64,000 nt of DNA. Source: Bradyrhizobium daqingense (GTDB taxonomy: Bacteria; Pseudomonadota; Alphaproteobacteria; Rhizobiales; Xanthobacteraceae). The position numbers were made by a program, and so were the translations under genes. Under the pieces are notes generated by a model. The model saw nothing but the letters and a program-made list of their open reading frames with translations. It was not told the DNA's origin and searched no databases. Location of the stretch: NCBI RefSeq assembly GCF_021044685.1, contig NZ_CP088014.1:2528001-2592000 (forward strand). Direction: 5' to 3'. This document shows positions 8,579-17,148 of the stretch, piece after piece (position 1 is the first letter of the stretch; each line of letters starts with the position of its first letter).

Positions 8579-10072
8579 TCAGTGCGTCTCCTCGCCGCTT
8601 TTCCCGCCGTGGCCGGGAACCCCGGCTTCGTCGAGTTTGCGGTAGAGCGTTGAGCGGCCGATTCTGAGGCGGCGGGCGACTTCGGACATCTGCCCGCGAT
8701 AATGCGAGATCGCGAACCGGATGATCTCGTTCTCCATCTCCTCCAGCGGGCGGACATCGCCATTCGCCGTCAGCATGGAGAGACTTGCCGCCGAGGCGAG
8801 GGGGGCTATCGGTATTTCGTTACTAGATACCAGCGAAGGCGCCGCCATCGGCTCGATCATCAATGGCGCAGTCGGAATGTCGGCAGCATGCGCCTGCGCG
8901 GCCAGCAGGGGGAAATCGCCAAGACCGAGCTGGTCGCCGTCGCTCATCACCACCGCGCGGTAGACCGCGTTTTCGAGCTGGCGGATGTTGCCGGGCCAGT
9001 CGAGCTGGGCGAGATGCGCCACCGCTTCGCCGCTGATGCCGGTGATGGGGCGGTTTTCCTCGGCGGCGAAGCGCGCCAGGAAATGCCGCAGCAGATGCGG
9101 GATGTCCTCGCGCCGGGCGCGCAGCGAGGGGATCGTCAGCGGCAGCACATGCAGGCGATAGAACAGGTCTTCGCGGAAGTGTCCCTGCTTGACCCGCTCG
9201 AGGAGCTTGCGGTTGGTTGCGGAGACGATGCGCACGTCGACCTTGACGGGCTTGCGGCCGCCGACCGCCTCGACTGCGCCTTCCTGGAGCGCGCGCAACA
9301 GCTTGACCTGCGCGGTCAGCGGCAGCTCGCTGACCTCGTCCAGGAACAGCGTGCCGCCATGGGCCTCGACGAACTTGCCCATGTGCCGCTCGGTGGCGCC
9401 GGTGAATGCGCCCTTCTCGTGCCCGAACAGGATGGACTCGACGAGATTGTCGGGGATCGCACCGCAATTGACGGCGACGAAGGGTTTTGCCTTGCGCTCG
9501 CCGCTGCCATGGATGGCCCGCGCGAACATCTCTTTGCCGACGCCGGACTCGCCTTCGATCAGCACGGGTATCGAGGAGTTCGCGGCCTTCTGCGCGGCGC
9601 GCATCACGCCCGCCATGGCCTCGGAGCGGGTGATGATGTCGGCGAAGGTCAGCCGGCCCTCGCGGCTGTGACGGATGCGCTGCAATTCGCCCTTCAGCGC
9701 GGAGGCGTTGAGCGAGTTGCGCAGCGAGACCTGAAGTCGCTCCAGGCCAACCGGCTTGACGACGAAATCGGCCGCGCCGGCGCGCATCGCCGAGATCACG
9801 TTGTCGATGCCGCCATGTGCGGTCTGGACGATGACGGGGATGCTGAGGCCGGCCTCTCGAATTTTCGCCAGCACGCCCATGCCGTCGAGGCCGGGCATGA
9901 CGAGATCGAGGATGACGCCGTCGATCGCGGGGGCCTCGGGCGCGGTGAGGGCGGCGATCGCGGCGTCACCGGAGTCCACGACGACCGTCTCATAGCCGCA
10001 TTTCTGCACCATGTTTTCGACCAGACGGCGGGCTACAGCGTCGTCGTCGGCGATCAAAATACTGGCAGCCAT
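8579..10072 (-). CDS. Sigma-54-dependent response regulator (NtrC family)
   Basis: A 497-residue transcription activator. Residues 1-120 form a receiver domain with the acidic pocket DDD at 9-11 and the likely phosphorylated Asp56 in VILDLVMPG. An AAA+ domain follows at about 145-380, with Walker A GESGVGKE, the sigma-54-contacting GAFTGA loop and a Walker B region LFLDEVSEL. A C-terminal Fis-type helix-turn-helix (EVARRLRIGRSTLYRKL) binds DNA. It should activate sigma-54 promoters once phosphorylated. No histidine kinase is adjacent, so it is an orphan regulator here and its target genes are unknown. The start at 10072 gives the normal receiver N-terminus. Confidence 0.95.
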   Translation of the reverse strand: MAASILIADDDAVARRLVENMVQKCGYETVVVDSGDAAIAALTAPEAPAIDGVILDLVMPGLDGMGVLAKIREAGLSIPVIVQTAHGGIDNVISAMRAGAADFVVKPVGLERLQVSLRNSLNASALKGELQRIRHSREGRLTFADIITRSEAMAGVMRAAQKAANSSIPVLIEGESGVGKEMFARAIHGSGERKAKPFVAVNCGAIPDNLVESILFGHEKGAFTGATERHMGKFVEAHGGTLFLDEVSELPLTAQVKLLRALQEGAVEAVGGRKPVKVDVRIVSATNRKLLERVKQGHFREDLFYRLHVLPLTIPSLRARREDIPHLLRHFLARFAAEENRPITGISGEAVAHLAQLDWPGNIRQLENAVYRAVVMSDGDQLGLGDFPLLAAQAHAADIPTAPLMIEPMAAPSLVSSNEIPIAPLASAASLSMLTANGDVRPLEEMENEIIRFAISHYRGQMSEVARRLRIGRSTLYRKLDEAGVPGHGGKSGEETH

Positions 10073-10199
10073 GGTGTTCCCCGCACGCTACAACTATCTG
10101 TCTCGATTCGGGGCACTCTGGCCGAAGCCGATTAACGCACTCTTAAACCTTGATGCCCCCGCCCGCCGTCGCGCTTGTTGAACACAGGTTTCCCACACA

Positions 10200-12137
10200 A
10201 TGACTTCGCGCTCCAAGACTGCACTCCGCAAGCTCGCCACCAAGAAATCCGCCGCCAAGAAGTCTGTCGCCAAGGCAAAGCCCTCCAAATCTTCGTCTGC
10301 AAAGTCTTCGTCTGCAAAGTCTTCGTCCGCAAAATCTTCGCCCGCAAAGCCCGCGAGCAAGATCGGCAAGCTTCCGGAGTGGAACCTGGCCGATCTCTAT
10401 TCCGGGATCGATGCGCCGGAAGTGGCGCGCGACCTCGAAAAGATGGATGCCGACTGCGTCGCGTTCGAGACGGACTACAAGGGCAAGCTCGGAACAGGGA
10501 CAGCAAACGAAGATGGCGGAAAATGGCTCGCCGAGGCGGTGCGACGCTATGAGGCGATTGACGATCTCGCCGGCCGTCTCGGCTCCTATGCCGGTCTCGT
10601 CCATGCCGGCGACAGCGTGGACCCCAAGATTTCAAAGTTTTACGGCGACGTGTCCGAGCGCCTGACGGCGGCCTCGACGCATCTTTTGTTTTTCGCGCTC
10701 GAGCTCAATCGGATCGATGACGATATTTTGACCCGCGCGCTGGAGGCGCCGGAGCTGGCGTATTACCGCCCGTGGATCGAGGATCTGCGCAAGGAGAAGC
10801 CGTATCAGCTCGACGACAAGCTCGAGCAGCTGTTCCTGGAGAAGGCGCAGACCGGCTATTCAGCCTTCAACCGGCTGTTCGACCAGACCATCTCGGCCTT
10901 GCGCTTCAAGGTCGGCGGGAAGGAGCTGGCGATCGAGCCGACGCTCAATCTGCTGCAGGATCGCGACGGGGCCAAGCGCAAGGCCGCAGCGGAGGCGCTG
11001 GCCAAGACCTTCAAGGAAAATGAGCGCACCTTTGCGCTGATCACCAACACGCTGGCCAAGGACAAGGACATCTCCGACCGCTGGCGCGGCTTTCAGGATG
11101 TCGCCGATTCCCGCCACCTCAACAACCGCGTCGAGCGCGAGGTGGTGGACGCGCTGGTCGCCTCCGTGCGCGCGGCCTATCCAAAGCTGTCGCATCGCTA
11201 CTACGCGCTGAAGGCGAAGTGGTTCGGAAAGAAGCGGCTCGCTTATTGGGACCGCAACGCGCCGCTGCCCTTTGCCGCGACGGACGTCATCGGCTGGCCC
11301 GATGCACGCAATATGGTGCTGACGGCCTATCGCGGCTTCTCGGTAGAGATGGCCGACATTGCCGAGCGCTTCTTCATCGACCGCTGGATCGATGCGCCGG
11401 TGCGTCCGGGCAAGGCGCCCGGCGCGTTCTCGCATCCGACCACGCCGTCGGCGCATCCTTACGTGCTGATGAACTACCAGGGCAAGCCGCGCGACGTGAT
11501 GACGCTCGCGCATGAGCTCGGCCATGGCGTGCATCAGGTGCTCGCCGCGAAGAACGGCGCGCTGATGGCGCCGACGCCGCTGACGCTGGCGGAGACGGCG
11601 AGCGTGTTCGGTGAGATGCTGACCTTCCGGCGGCTATTGGCGCAGACCAAGAGCCCAAAGCAGCGCCAGGCGCTGCTCGCCGGCAAGGTCGAGGACATGA
11701 TCAACACCGTGGTGCGGCAGATCGCGTTCTATTCCTTCGAGCGCGCGGTCCACACCGAGCGCAAGAACGGCGAGCTCACCGCGGCCCGGCTCGGCGAGAT
11801 CTGGCTGTCGGTGCAGGGTGAGAGCCTGGGGCCGGCGATCGAGATCAAGGCGGGCTACGAGAACTACTGGATGTACATCCCGCACTTCATCCACTCGCCG
11901 TTCTACGTCTACGCCTATGCGTTCGGCGATTGTCTCGTGAACTCGCTCTATGCGGTATACGAGCACGCGGCCGAGGGTTTTGCCGAGCGCTATCTCGACA
12001 TGCTCGCCGCAGGGGGAACCAAGCATTATTCCGAGCTGCTGCGTCCGTTCGGGCTGGATGCCAAGGACCCGAAGTTCTGGGACGGCGGCCTCAGCGTCAT
12101 CGCGGGGATGATCGACGAGTTGGAGGCGATGGGGTGA
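10200..12137 (+). CDS. pepF: M3-family oligoendopeptidase F
   Basis: A 645-residue zinc metallopeptidase. The catalytic HELGH motif is at about residues 438-442 within LAHELGHGVHQVL, and the usual downstream glutamate falls in LAETASVFGEM. The protein matches M3B PepF in length once the N-terminal extension is removed. PepF cleaves short peptides of about 7-17 residues in the cytosol. The first 55 residues are unusual: a Lys/Ala/Ser-rich basic tail that includes a four-copy tandem repeat and resembles the tails of histone H1-like proteins. An internal start near residue 55 cannot be excluded, but no better ATG exists. Confidence 0.92.
   Translation: MTSRSKTALRKLATKKSAAKKSVAKAKPSKSSSAKSSSAKSSSAKSSPAKPASKIGKLPEWNLADLYSGIDAPEVARDLEKMDADCVAFETDYKGKLGTGTANEDGGKWLAEAVRRYEAIDDLAGRLGSYAGLVHAGDSVDPKISKFYGDVSERLTAASTHLLFFALELNRIDDDILTRALEAPELAYYRPWIEDLRKEKPYQLDDKLEQLFLEKAQTGYSAFNRLFDQTISALRFKVGGKELAIEPTLNLLQDRDGAKRKAAAEALAKTFKENERTFALITNTLAKDKDISDRWRGFQDVADSRHLNNRVEREVVDALVASVRAAYPKLSHRYYALKAKWFGKKRLAYWDRNAPLPFAATDVIGWPDARNMVLTAYRGFSVEMADIAERFFIDRWIDAPVRPGKAPGAFSHPTTPSAHPYVLMNYQGKPRDVMTLAHELGHGVHQVLAAKNGALMAPTPLTLAETASVFGEMLTFRRLLAQTKSPKQRQALLAGKVEDMINTVVRQIAFYSFERAVHTERKNGELTAARLGEIWLSVQGESLGPAIEIKAGYENYWMYIPHFIHSPFYVYAYAFGDCLVNSLYAVYEHAAEGFAERYLDMLAAGGTKHYSELLRPFGLDAKDPKFWDGGLSVIAGMIDELEAMG
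10290..10349 (+). repeat. 15-bp tandem repeat, four copies, in pepF
   Basis: Four 15-bp units (10290-10304, 10305-10319, 10320-10334, 10335-10349) encode SSAKS-type pentapeptides in the basic N-terminal tail of the M3 peptidase. The first two copies are identical and the others differ by one or two bases, suggesting recent expansion and a length that may vary between strains. Confidence 0.85.
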
Positions 12138-12180
12138 GGGTGAGGCCGTAAAACATTTGTTGAACGGGCAGCGGGCTGAT

Positions 12181-12198
12181 GTTATACAAATGTATAAC
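12181..12198. promoter_or_regulatory. Perfect palindrome, probable operator of the AbrB/Doc pair
   Basis: GTTATACA, two A's, then TGTATAAC form an 18-bp perfect inverted repeat ending 11 bases before the antitoxin ATG. AbrB-type antitoxins usually repress their own operon by binding such a site. The sequence is AT-rich against a GC-rich background. Binding is inferred from position and symmetry. Confidence 0.7.
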
Positions 12199-12209
12199 GA
12201 GGTGTGGCC

Positions 12210-12476
12210 ATGAACGAGAACGCGAACCCCAACGACCTGAAGAACGAATCGACGGTGCTGCAGGTGCGCAAGATCGGCAATTCGATCGGCGTTATCCTGC
12301 CGAAGGAGCTCGCGGCTCGTCTGAATCTCAAAGAGGGCGACAAGCTGTTTCCGGTCGAGCAATCGGACGGTGGCGTCTTGCTGACCCCGCATGACCCCGA
12401 CTTCGAAAAGGCGATGGAAGTCGCGCGGCGAGGCATGAAGCGTTATCACAACGCGCTCGCCGAGCTTGCCAAATGA
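12210..12476 (+). CDS. AbrB/MazE-family antitoxin
   Basis: An 88-residue protein beginning at the ATG at 12210; a GTG two codons earlier is also open. The SpoVT/AbrB swapped-hairpin domain covers about residues 14-60: LQVRKIGNSIGVILPKELAARLNLKEGDKL. This domain binds DNA as a dimer. The C-terminal part should wrap the toxin. It overlaps the downstream Doc toxin gene by four bases (ATGA), the usual toxin-antitoxin coupling, and is preceded by the palindrome at 12181-12198. It should neutralise the Doc-like protein and repress the operon. Confidence 0.9.
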   Translation: MNENANPNDLKNESTVLQVRKIGNSIGVILPKELAARLNLKEGDKLFPVEQSDGGVLLTPHDPDFEKAMEVARRGMKRYHNALAELAK

Positions 12477-12859
12477 GCGAGCCGATCTGGCTGACGCGCC
12501 GGATCATTATAGCGATCCACGACGAACAGCTGGCGATCCATGGCGGTGCAAGCGGCCTGCGGGACGAGGGCATGCTCGAATCCGCGCTCGATCGGCCCAA
12601 AAACAAATGGTCGTACGAGAGCGCCGGTCTTCCTGAACTGGCGGCGGCGTACGCCTTCGGCATCGCGGGCAACCATCCGTTCGTCGACGGCAACAAACGT
12701 ACGTCTCTGCTGGCGCTGTACACGTTTCTCGGCGTTAACGGCATCGACTTCGTTGTGCCGGAGGCGGAAGCGGCCGCCATCATCATGTCGCTCGCTGCCG
12801 GTGACGTCAGCGAGGAGAACCTGACGCGCTGGATCCGCGACAATTGGAATTCCAAATGA
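12473..12859 (+). CDS. Doc-type Fic-domain toxin
   Basis: A 128-residue toxin of the death-on-curing type. The Fic core motif HPFVDGNKRT is intact at about residues 68-77, with the catalytic His and the Lys that replaces Gly in Doc-type members. The N-terminal HDEQLAIHGG and GLRDEGMLESAL segments are typical of Doc. P1 Doc phosphorylates elongation factor Tu and stops translation; the same activity is likely but not shown here. The gene overlaps the AbrB antitoxin by four bases. Nothing suggests decay. Confidence 0.92.
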   Translation: MSEPIWLTRRIIIAIHDEQLAIHGGASGLRDEGMLESALDRPKNKWSYESAGLPELAAAYAFGIAGNHPFVDGNKRTSLLALYTFLGVNGIDFVVPEAEAAAIIMSLAAGDVSEENLTRWIRDNWNSK

Positions 12860-12957
12860 GGCGATTTGCGGGAAAACGGCTTCCAGGTGCCGTTGCCCTG
12901 TCCAGATCTTTAAGGTAATCCCAGCCCGAGAATTCGACTTTCGACTGGGGACATTCC

Positions 12958-13110
12958 ATGGCTGACCATAGCGAAGTGGCGTACACCACCGCCGACGGCA
13001 ACGACTACGTTGCCCACGAGCAGACCTACGAGGGCTTCATCAAGCTGGTGAAGTACGGCACCGTCTCGGTCGCGCTCATCGTCATCCTGATGGCGATCTT
13101 CCTGACCTGA
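12958..13110 (+). CDS. aa3-type cytochrome c oxidase subunit IV
   Basis: A 50-residue protein with an acidic N-terminal half (MADHSEVAYTTADGNDYVAHE) followed by one membrane helix (about 27-50, VKYGTVSVALIVILMAIFLT). It matches the short alphaproteobacterial subunit IV that lies beside the aa3 oxidase core; its exact role is unclear. It lies just upstream of pntAA, a common arrangement in this group. The ATG at 12958 gives the conserved N-terminus, although the upstream ribosome site (CTGGGGAC) is only moderate. Confidence 0.85.
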   Translation: MADHSEVAYTTADGNDYVAHEQTYEGFIKLVKYGTVSVALIVILMAIFLT

Positions 13111-13253
13111 TCTGACTGATCGGCAGCTGCACACGCCAGCGGCAGCGGCTGCCCAGAAAATTTGCATCCAAGCCGGTGTTAAAACCGGTATCGAACGCCG
13201 CGGGAGTAACGCTCAGTTTTGCGCGCGCGCTGTCATGCGCCGCCGGAGGCCTC

Positions 13254-14381
13254 ATGAAGATTGCCGTTGCCAAGGAAATCGATCTGTCGGAGCCGCGTGT
13301 CGCCGCTTCGCCTGATACGGTGAAGAAGTTTAGGGCGCTTGGCGCCGAGATCGCCGTCGAGCCGGGTGCCGGCCTCAAATCTGGCCTGCCGGATTCCGAA
13401 TTCACCGCCGTGGGCGCCACGGTCAGCGCTGACGCGCTGAAGGATGCCGACATCATCATCAAGGTGAAGCGCCCTGAAGCCTCCGAGCTTGCGCAGTACA
13501 AGCGCGGTGCGCTCGTCATCGCCATCATGGATCCCTATGGCAACGAGGCCGCGCTGAAGACGATCGCCGACGCCGGCGTTTCCGCTTTCGCGATGGAATT
13601 GATGCCGCGCATCACGCGCGCGCAGGTGATGGACGTGCTGTCGTCCCAGGCGAATCTTGCGGGTTACCGCGCCGTGATCGAGGGCGCCGAAGCCTTCGGC
13701 CGCGCCTTCCCGATGATGATGACGGCGGCCGGTACCGTCCCTGCCGCGAAGGTGTTCGTGATGGGCGTCGGCGTCGCCGGCCTGCAGGCGATCGCGACCG
13801 CCCGCCGTCTCGGCGCTGTCGTGACCGCGACCGACGTTCGTCCCGCAACGAAGGAGCAGGTGGAATCGCTCGGTGCTAAATTCCTCGCCGTCGAGGACGA
13901 GGAGTTCAAGAACGCGCAGACCGCCGGCGGCTACGCCAAGGAGATGTCCAAGGAGTATCAGGCCAAGCAGGCCGCGCTCACCGCCGAGCACATCAAGAAG
14001 CAGGACATCGTGATCACGACCGCGCTGATTCCGGGCCGGCCCGCGCCGAAGCTCGTCAGCGCCGAGATGGTCAAGTCGATGAAGCCGGGCTCGGTGCTGG
14101 TCGATCTCGCCGTCGAGCGCGGCGGCAATGTCGAGGGCGCGAAGCCGGGCGAGGTCGTCGACCTCGATGGCATCAAGATCGTCGGCTACACCAACGTCGC
14201 AGGCCGTGTCGCGGCCTCGGCCTCCAGCCTCTACGCACGCAATCTGTTCTCCTTCATCGAGACCATGGTCGACAAGAAGGAGAAGAAGCTCGCCGTCAAC
14301 TGGGACGACGAACTGGTCAAGGCCACCGCGCTCACGAAGGACGGCGCCGTGATCCACCCGAACTTCCAGCCGAAGGTGTAA
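13254..14381 (+). CDS. pntAA: NAD(P) transhydrogenase subunit alpha part 1
   Basis: A 375-residue protein starting at the ATG at 13254 with GGAGG seven bases upstream. It is the cytosolic NAD(H)-binding domain I of proton-translocating transhydrogenase: [21 protein letters not shown], an [21 protein letters not shown]ossmann turn and [11 protein letters not shown]. The complete enzyme moves hydride between NADH and NADP+ while protons re-enter the cell, giving NADPH. As in other alphaproteobacteria, the alpha subunit is split into two genes. It is followed by pntAB (11-base gap) and pntB in one operon. Confidence 0.95.
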   Translation: MKIAVAKEIDLSEPRVAASPDTVKKFRALGAEIAVEPGAGLKSGLPDSEFTAVGATVSADALKDADIIIKVKRPEASELAQYKRGALVIAIMDPYGNEAALKTIADAGVSAFAMELMPRITRAQVMDVLSSQANLAGYRAVIEGAEAFGRAFPMMMTAAGTVPAAKVFVMGVGVAGLQAIATARRLGAVVTATDVRPATKEQVESLGAKFLAVEDEEFKNAQTAGGYAKEMSKEYQAKQAALTAEHIKKQDIVITTALIPGRPAPKLVSAEMVKSMKPGSVLVDLAVERGGNVEGAKPGEVVDLDGIKIVGYTNVAGRVAASASSLYARNLFSFIETMVDKKEKKLAVNWDDELVKATALTKDGAVIHPNFQPKV

Positions 14382-14392
14382 GGAGAGCCGCC

Positions 14393-14710
14393 ATGGAGCA
14401 TGCTGCACAACTCGTCGATCCCTTCATCTTCCGGCTGTCGATCTTCGTCCTCGCCGTGTTCGTCGGCTATTTCGTGGTGTGGTCGGTGACGCCCGCGCTG
14501 CACACGCCGCTGATGAGCGTGACCAACGCCATCTCATCGGTGATCGTGGTCGGCGCACTGCTCGCGGTCGGCGTCGGCATGGTTTCGAGCGGCTCGGGCT
14601 GGGCGCGCGGCTTCGGCTTCGTTGCGCTCATCTTCGCCTGCGTGAACATTTTTGGCGGCTTCCTTGTCACCCAGCGCATGCTGGCGATGTACAAGAAGAA
14701 GTCGAAGTAA
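14393..14710 (+). CDS. pntAB: NAD(P) transhydrogenase subunit alpha part 2
   Basis: A 105-residue membrane protein with about three helices (residues 12-35, 43-62 and 70-95) that supplies part of the proton channel, domain II of transhydrogenase. The motif [20 protein letters not shown] is characteristic. A GGAGAG site sits seven bases before the ATG. It lies between pntAA and pntB and is needed for the split-alpha form of the complex in the inner membrane. Confidence 0.95.
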   Translation: MEHAAQLVDPFIFRLSIFVLAVFVGYFVVWSVTPALHTPLMSVTNAISSVIVVGALLAVGVGMVSSGSGWARGFGFVALIFACVNIFGGFLVTQRMLAMYKKKSK

Positions 14711-14749
14711 GCGGCCACCTCGGGCTGAAGGGATCAATGGGGACCTGAG

Positions 14750-16147
14750 ATGAGCGCCAATCTCTCTGCATTCTTGTATCTCGTGGCGGGGGTGCTGTTC
14801 ATCCTGTCGCTGCGCGGGCTGTCGAGCCCGGCATCGTCGCGCCAGGGCAATCTGTTCGGCATGATCGGCATGGCGATCGCGGTCGCCACCACGCTGGCGA
14901 GCCATCCGCCGGCCGACGGCGTGGCCTGGGTCCTCGTGATCCTCGCGGTCGCGATCGGTGGCGGCATCGGTGCAGTGATTGCCCGCCGCGTGCCGATGAC
15001 CTCCATGCCGGAACTGGTCGCCGCCTTCCACTCGCTGGTCGGCATGGCCGCGGTGCTGGTCGCGGCCGGCGCGTTCTACGCGCCGGAGGCCTTCGACATC
15101 GGCAAGCCCGGCGCCATTCATGCCTCCAGCCTGGTCGAGATGTCGCTCGGCGTCGCCATCGGCGCACTGACCTTCACCGGTTCGGTGATCGCTTTCCTCA
15201 AGCTGTCCGCACGCATGAGCGGCGCGCCGATCATCCTGCCGTTCCGCCACATCATCAACATCGCGCTGGCCGTGGCGCTGGTGTTCTTCGTCGTCCGTCT
15301 CGTCCTCACCGGCGGCGCGTTCGACTTCTGGATGATCACCATCCTGGCGCTGGTGCTCGGCGTGCTCATGATCATTCCGATCGGCGGCGCCGACATGCCG
15401 GTCGTGATCTCGATGCTGAACTCCTACTCTGGCTGGGCCGCCGCCGGCATCGGCTTCACGCTCGGCAATTCCGCGCTGATCATCACCGGCGCGCTGGTCG
15501 GCTCGTCGGGCGCGATCCTGTCCTACATCATGTGCCACGCGATGAACCGGTCCTTCATCTCGGTGATCCTCGGCGGCTTCGGCGGGGAGACCGCCGCGGC
15601 CGGCGGTGGTACGGGCGAGCAGAAGCCGGCCAAGCTCGGCTCGGCCGACGATGCGGCCTTCATCATGAAGAATGCGCAGAAGGTCATCATCGTGCCCGGC
15701 TATGGCATGGCGGTGGCGCAGGCCCAGCACGCGCTGCGTGAAATGGGCGACATTCTGAAGAAGGAAGGCGTCGAGGTGAAGTACGCCATTCACCCGGTCG
15801 CCGGCCGCATGCCCGGCCACATGAACGTGCTGCTGGCCGAAGCCAACGTGCCCTATGACGAGGTGTTCGAGCTCGAGGACATCAACTCAGAATTCGCGCA
15901 GGCCGACATCGCCTTCGTGATCGGCGCCAACGACGTCACCAATCCGGCGGCCGAAGAGGACAAGTCCTCGCCGATCTACGGCATGCCGGTGCTCCAGGTC
16001 TGGAAGGCCGGCACGGTGATGTTCATCAAGCGCTCGCTCGCCTCCGGCTATGCCGGCATCGACAATCCGCTGTTCTACCGCGACAACACCATGATGCTGC
16101 TCGGCGACGCCAAGAAGGTCACCGAGAACATCGTCAAGGCGATGTAG
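14750..16147 (+). CDS. pntB: NAD(P) transhydrogenase subunit beta
   Basis: A 465-residue inner-membrane protein. The N-terminal two-thirds hold about nine helices, including the conserved SMLNSYSGWAAA and FTGSVIAFLKL segments of the proton channel. The C-terminal 180 residues form the NADP(H)-binding domain III: VIIVPGYGMAVAQAQ, HPVAGRMPGHMNVLLAEA, IGANDVTNPAA. The length fits the family. It is the last gene of pntAA-pntAB-pntB. Confidence 0.96.
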   Translation: MSANLSAFLYLVAGVLFILSLRGLSSPASSRQGNLFGMIGMAIAVATTLASHPPADGVAWVLVILAVAIGGGIGAVIARRVPMTSMPELVAAFHSLVGMAAVLVAAGAFYAPEAFDIGKPGAIHASSLVEMSLGVAIGALTFTGSVIAFLKLSARMSGAPIILPFRHIINIALAVALVFFVVRLVLTGGAFDFWMITILALVLGVLMIIPIGGADMPVVISMLNSYSGWAAAGIGFTLGNSALIITGALVGSSGAILSYIMCHAMNRSFISVILGGFGGETAAAGGGTGEQKPAKLGSADDAAFIMKNAQKVIIVPGYGMAVAQAQHALREMGDILKKEGVEVKYAIHPVAGRMPGHMNVLLAEANVPYDEVFELEDINSEFAQADIAFVIGANDVTNPAAEEDKSSPIYGMPVLQVWKAGTVMFIKRSLASGYAGIDNPLFYRDNTMMLLGDAKKVTENIVKAM

Positions 16148-16181
16148 CGCGAGGCGCGCGGACCGTGGCCATCAACAAGGA

Positions 16182-16328
16182 ATGGCGCATCGCATGCCAG
16201 TGAAGGCGACGCGCGAGCAGCGCGTCGGCTGGCACGCCGCCCACAAGGCGGCGTGCGGCTGCCGCGACATTCCGGCGAGCCTCCGGCCCGACGTCATCAA
16301 ATTGCTGCGGAGCCGTCGCAAGCCGTGA
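16182..16328 (+). CDS. Small conserved-looking protein with a CGC motif
   Basis: A 48-residue reading frame, highly basic, reading RVGWHAAHKAACGCRDIP in the middle. The pattern of a Trp-His pair, a His-Lys pair and a Cys-Gly-Cys followed by IPASL recalls very small unnamed proteins annotated in Bradyrhizobium genomes, but I cannot name a family. A second ATG lies four codons in. The spacing is tight between pntB and the hydrolase gene on the same strand, which supports a real gene in the operon. The cysteines and histidines could bind metal, which is speculation. Confidence 0.45.
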   Translation: MAHRMPVKATREQRVGWHAAHKAACGCRDIPASLRPDVIKLLRSRRKP

Positions 16329-16350
16329 GCCGAAAGGCCGGCCGCGCATC

Positions 16351-17148
16351 ATGACCATCGTCAAGTGGATCGCCATCCTGCTCGTGACCGCCTATTGCGC
16401 CGGTCTCCTCGTGCTGTATGTCCGCCAGCGCGAGATGCTGTTTCCGATCCCACGTGTCGGCCGCACCTCTCCCGATGCCGCGGGCCTGCCCGAGGCGGAA
16501 GAACACATCCTGACGACGTCGGACGGCGAGAAGGTCATCGTCTGGCACGTGCCGGCCAAGCCCGGCCGCCCCGTGATCCTGTACTTTCCCGGCAATGGCG
16601 ATTTTCTCGCCGGCCCCGTCAGCCGCTTCAAGGCGATGACGGCCGACGGCACCGGTCTCGTCGCGCTGTCCTATCGCGGTTACGCCGGCTCGAGCGGGGC
16701 GCCGAGCGAGCAGGGGCTGCTGCGCGACGGTGCGGCCGCCTATGCTTTCACCACCGCGCGCTATGAGGCGGAACGGATCGTTGCCTGGGGGTTTTCGCTC
16801 GGGACGGGCGTCGCGGTTGCCATCGCCTCGGAGCACCGCGTTGGAAAACTCATCCTGGAGGCGCCCTATACATCGACCGCCGACATTGCGGCTGCATCGT
16901 TCTGGTACGTTCCAGTCCGCCTGCTGATGCGCGATCCCTTCCATTCCGACGAGCGCATTACGCGCGTCACTGTGCCGCTCCTCGTGATGCATGGCACCAA
17001 TGATCTTGTCATTCCGATCGCGTTCGGAGAGCGTCTGTTCGCACTCGCCCGTGAGCCCAAACGGTTCGTTCGCATAGAGGGCGGCGGACACGAAAATCTC
17101 GACCAATATGGCGCGATCGAAACAGCGAAAGATTTCATTGGCAGCTGA
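16351..17148 (+). CDS. Alpha/beta hydrolase, membrane-anchored
   Basis: A 265-residue hydrolase with an N-terminal membrane helix (about 3-24). The catalytic set is visible: nucleophile Ser in GFSLGTG, Asp in HGTNDLVIP, and His in GGGHENL near the C-terminus. An oxyanion-type segment ILYFPGNGD and the LSYRGYAGSSG loop are typical of the YfhR/BEM46-like group. The substrate is unknown; such proteins act as esterases or peptidase-like hydrolases at the membrane. The gene overlaps the following antiporter frame by 41 bases. Confidence 0.88.
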   Translation: MTIVKWIAILLVTAYCAGLLVLYVRQREMLFPIPRVGRTSPDAAGLPEAEEHILTTSDGEKVIVWHVPAKPGRPVILYFPGNGDFLAGPVSRFKAMTADGTGLVALSYRGYAGSSGAPSEQGLLRDGAAAYAFTTARYEAERIVAWGFSLGTGVAVAIASEHRVGKLILEAPYTSTADIAAASFWYVPVRLLMRDPFHSDERITRVTVPLLVMHGTNDLVIPIAFGERLFALAREPKRFVRIEGGGHENLDQYGAIETAKDFIGS

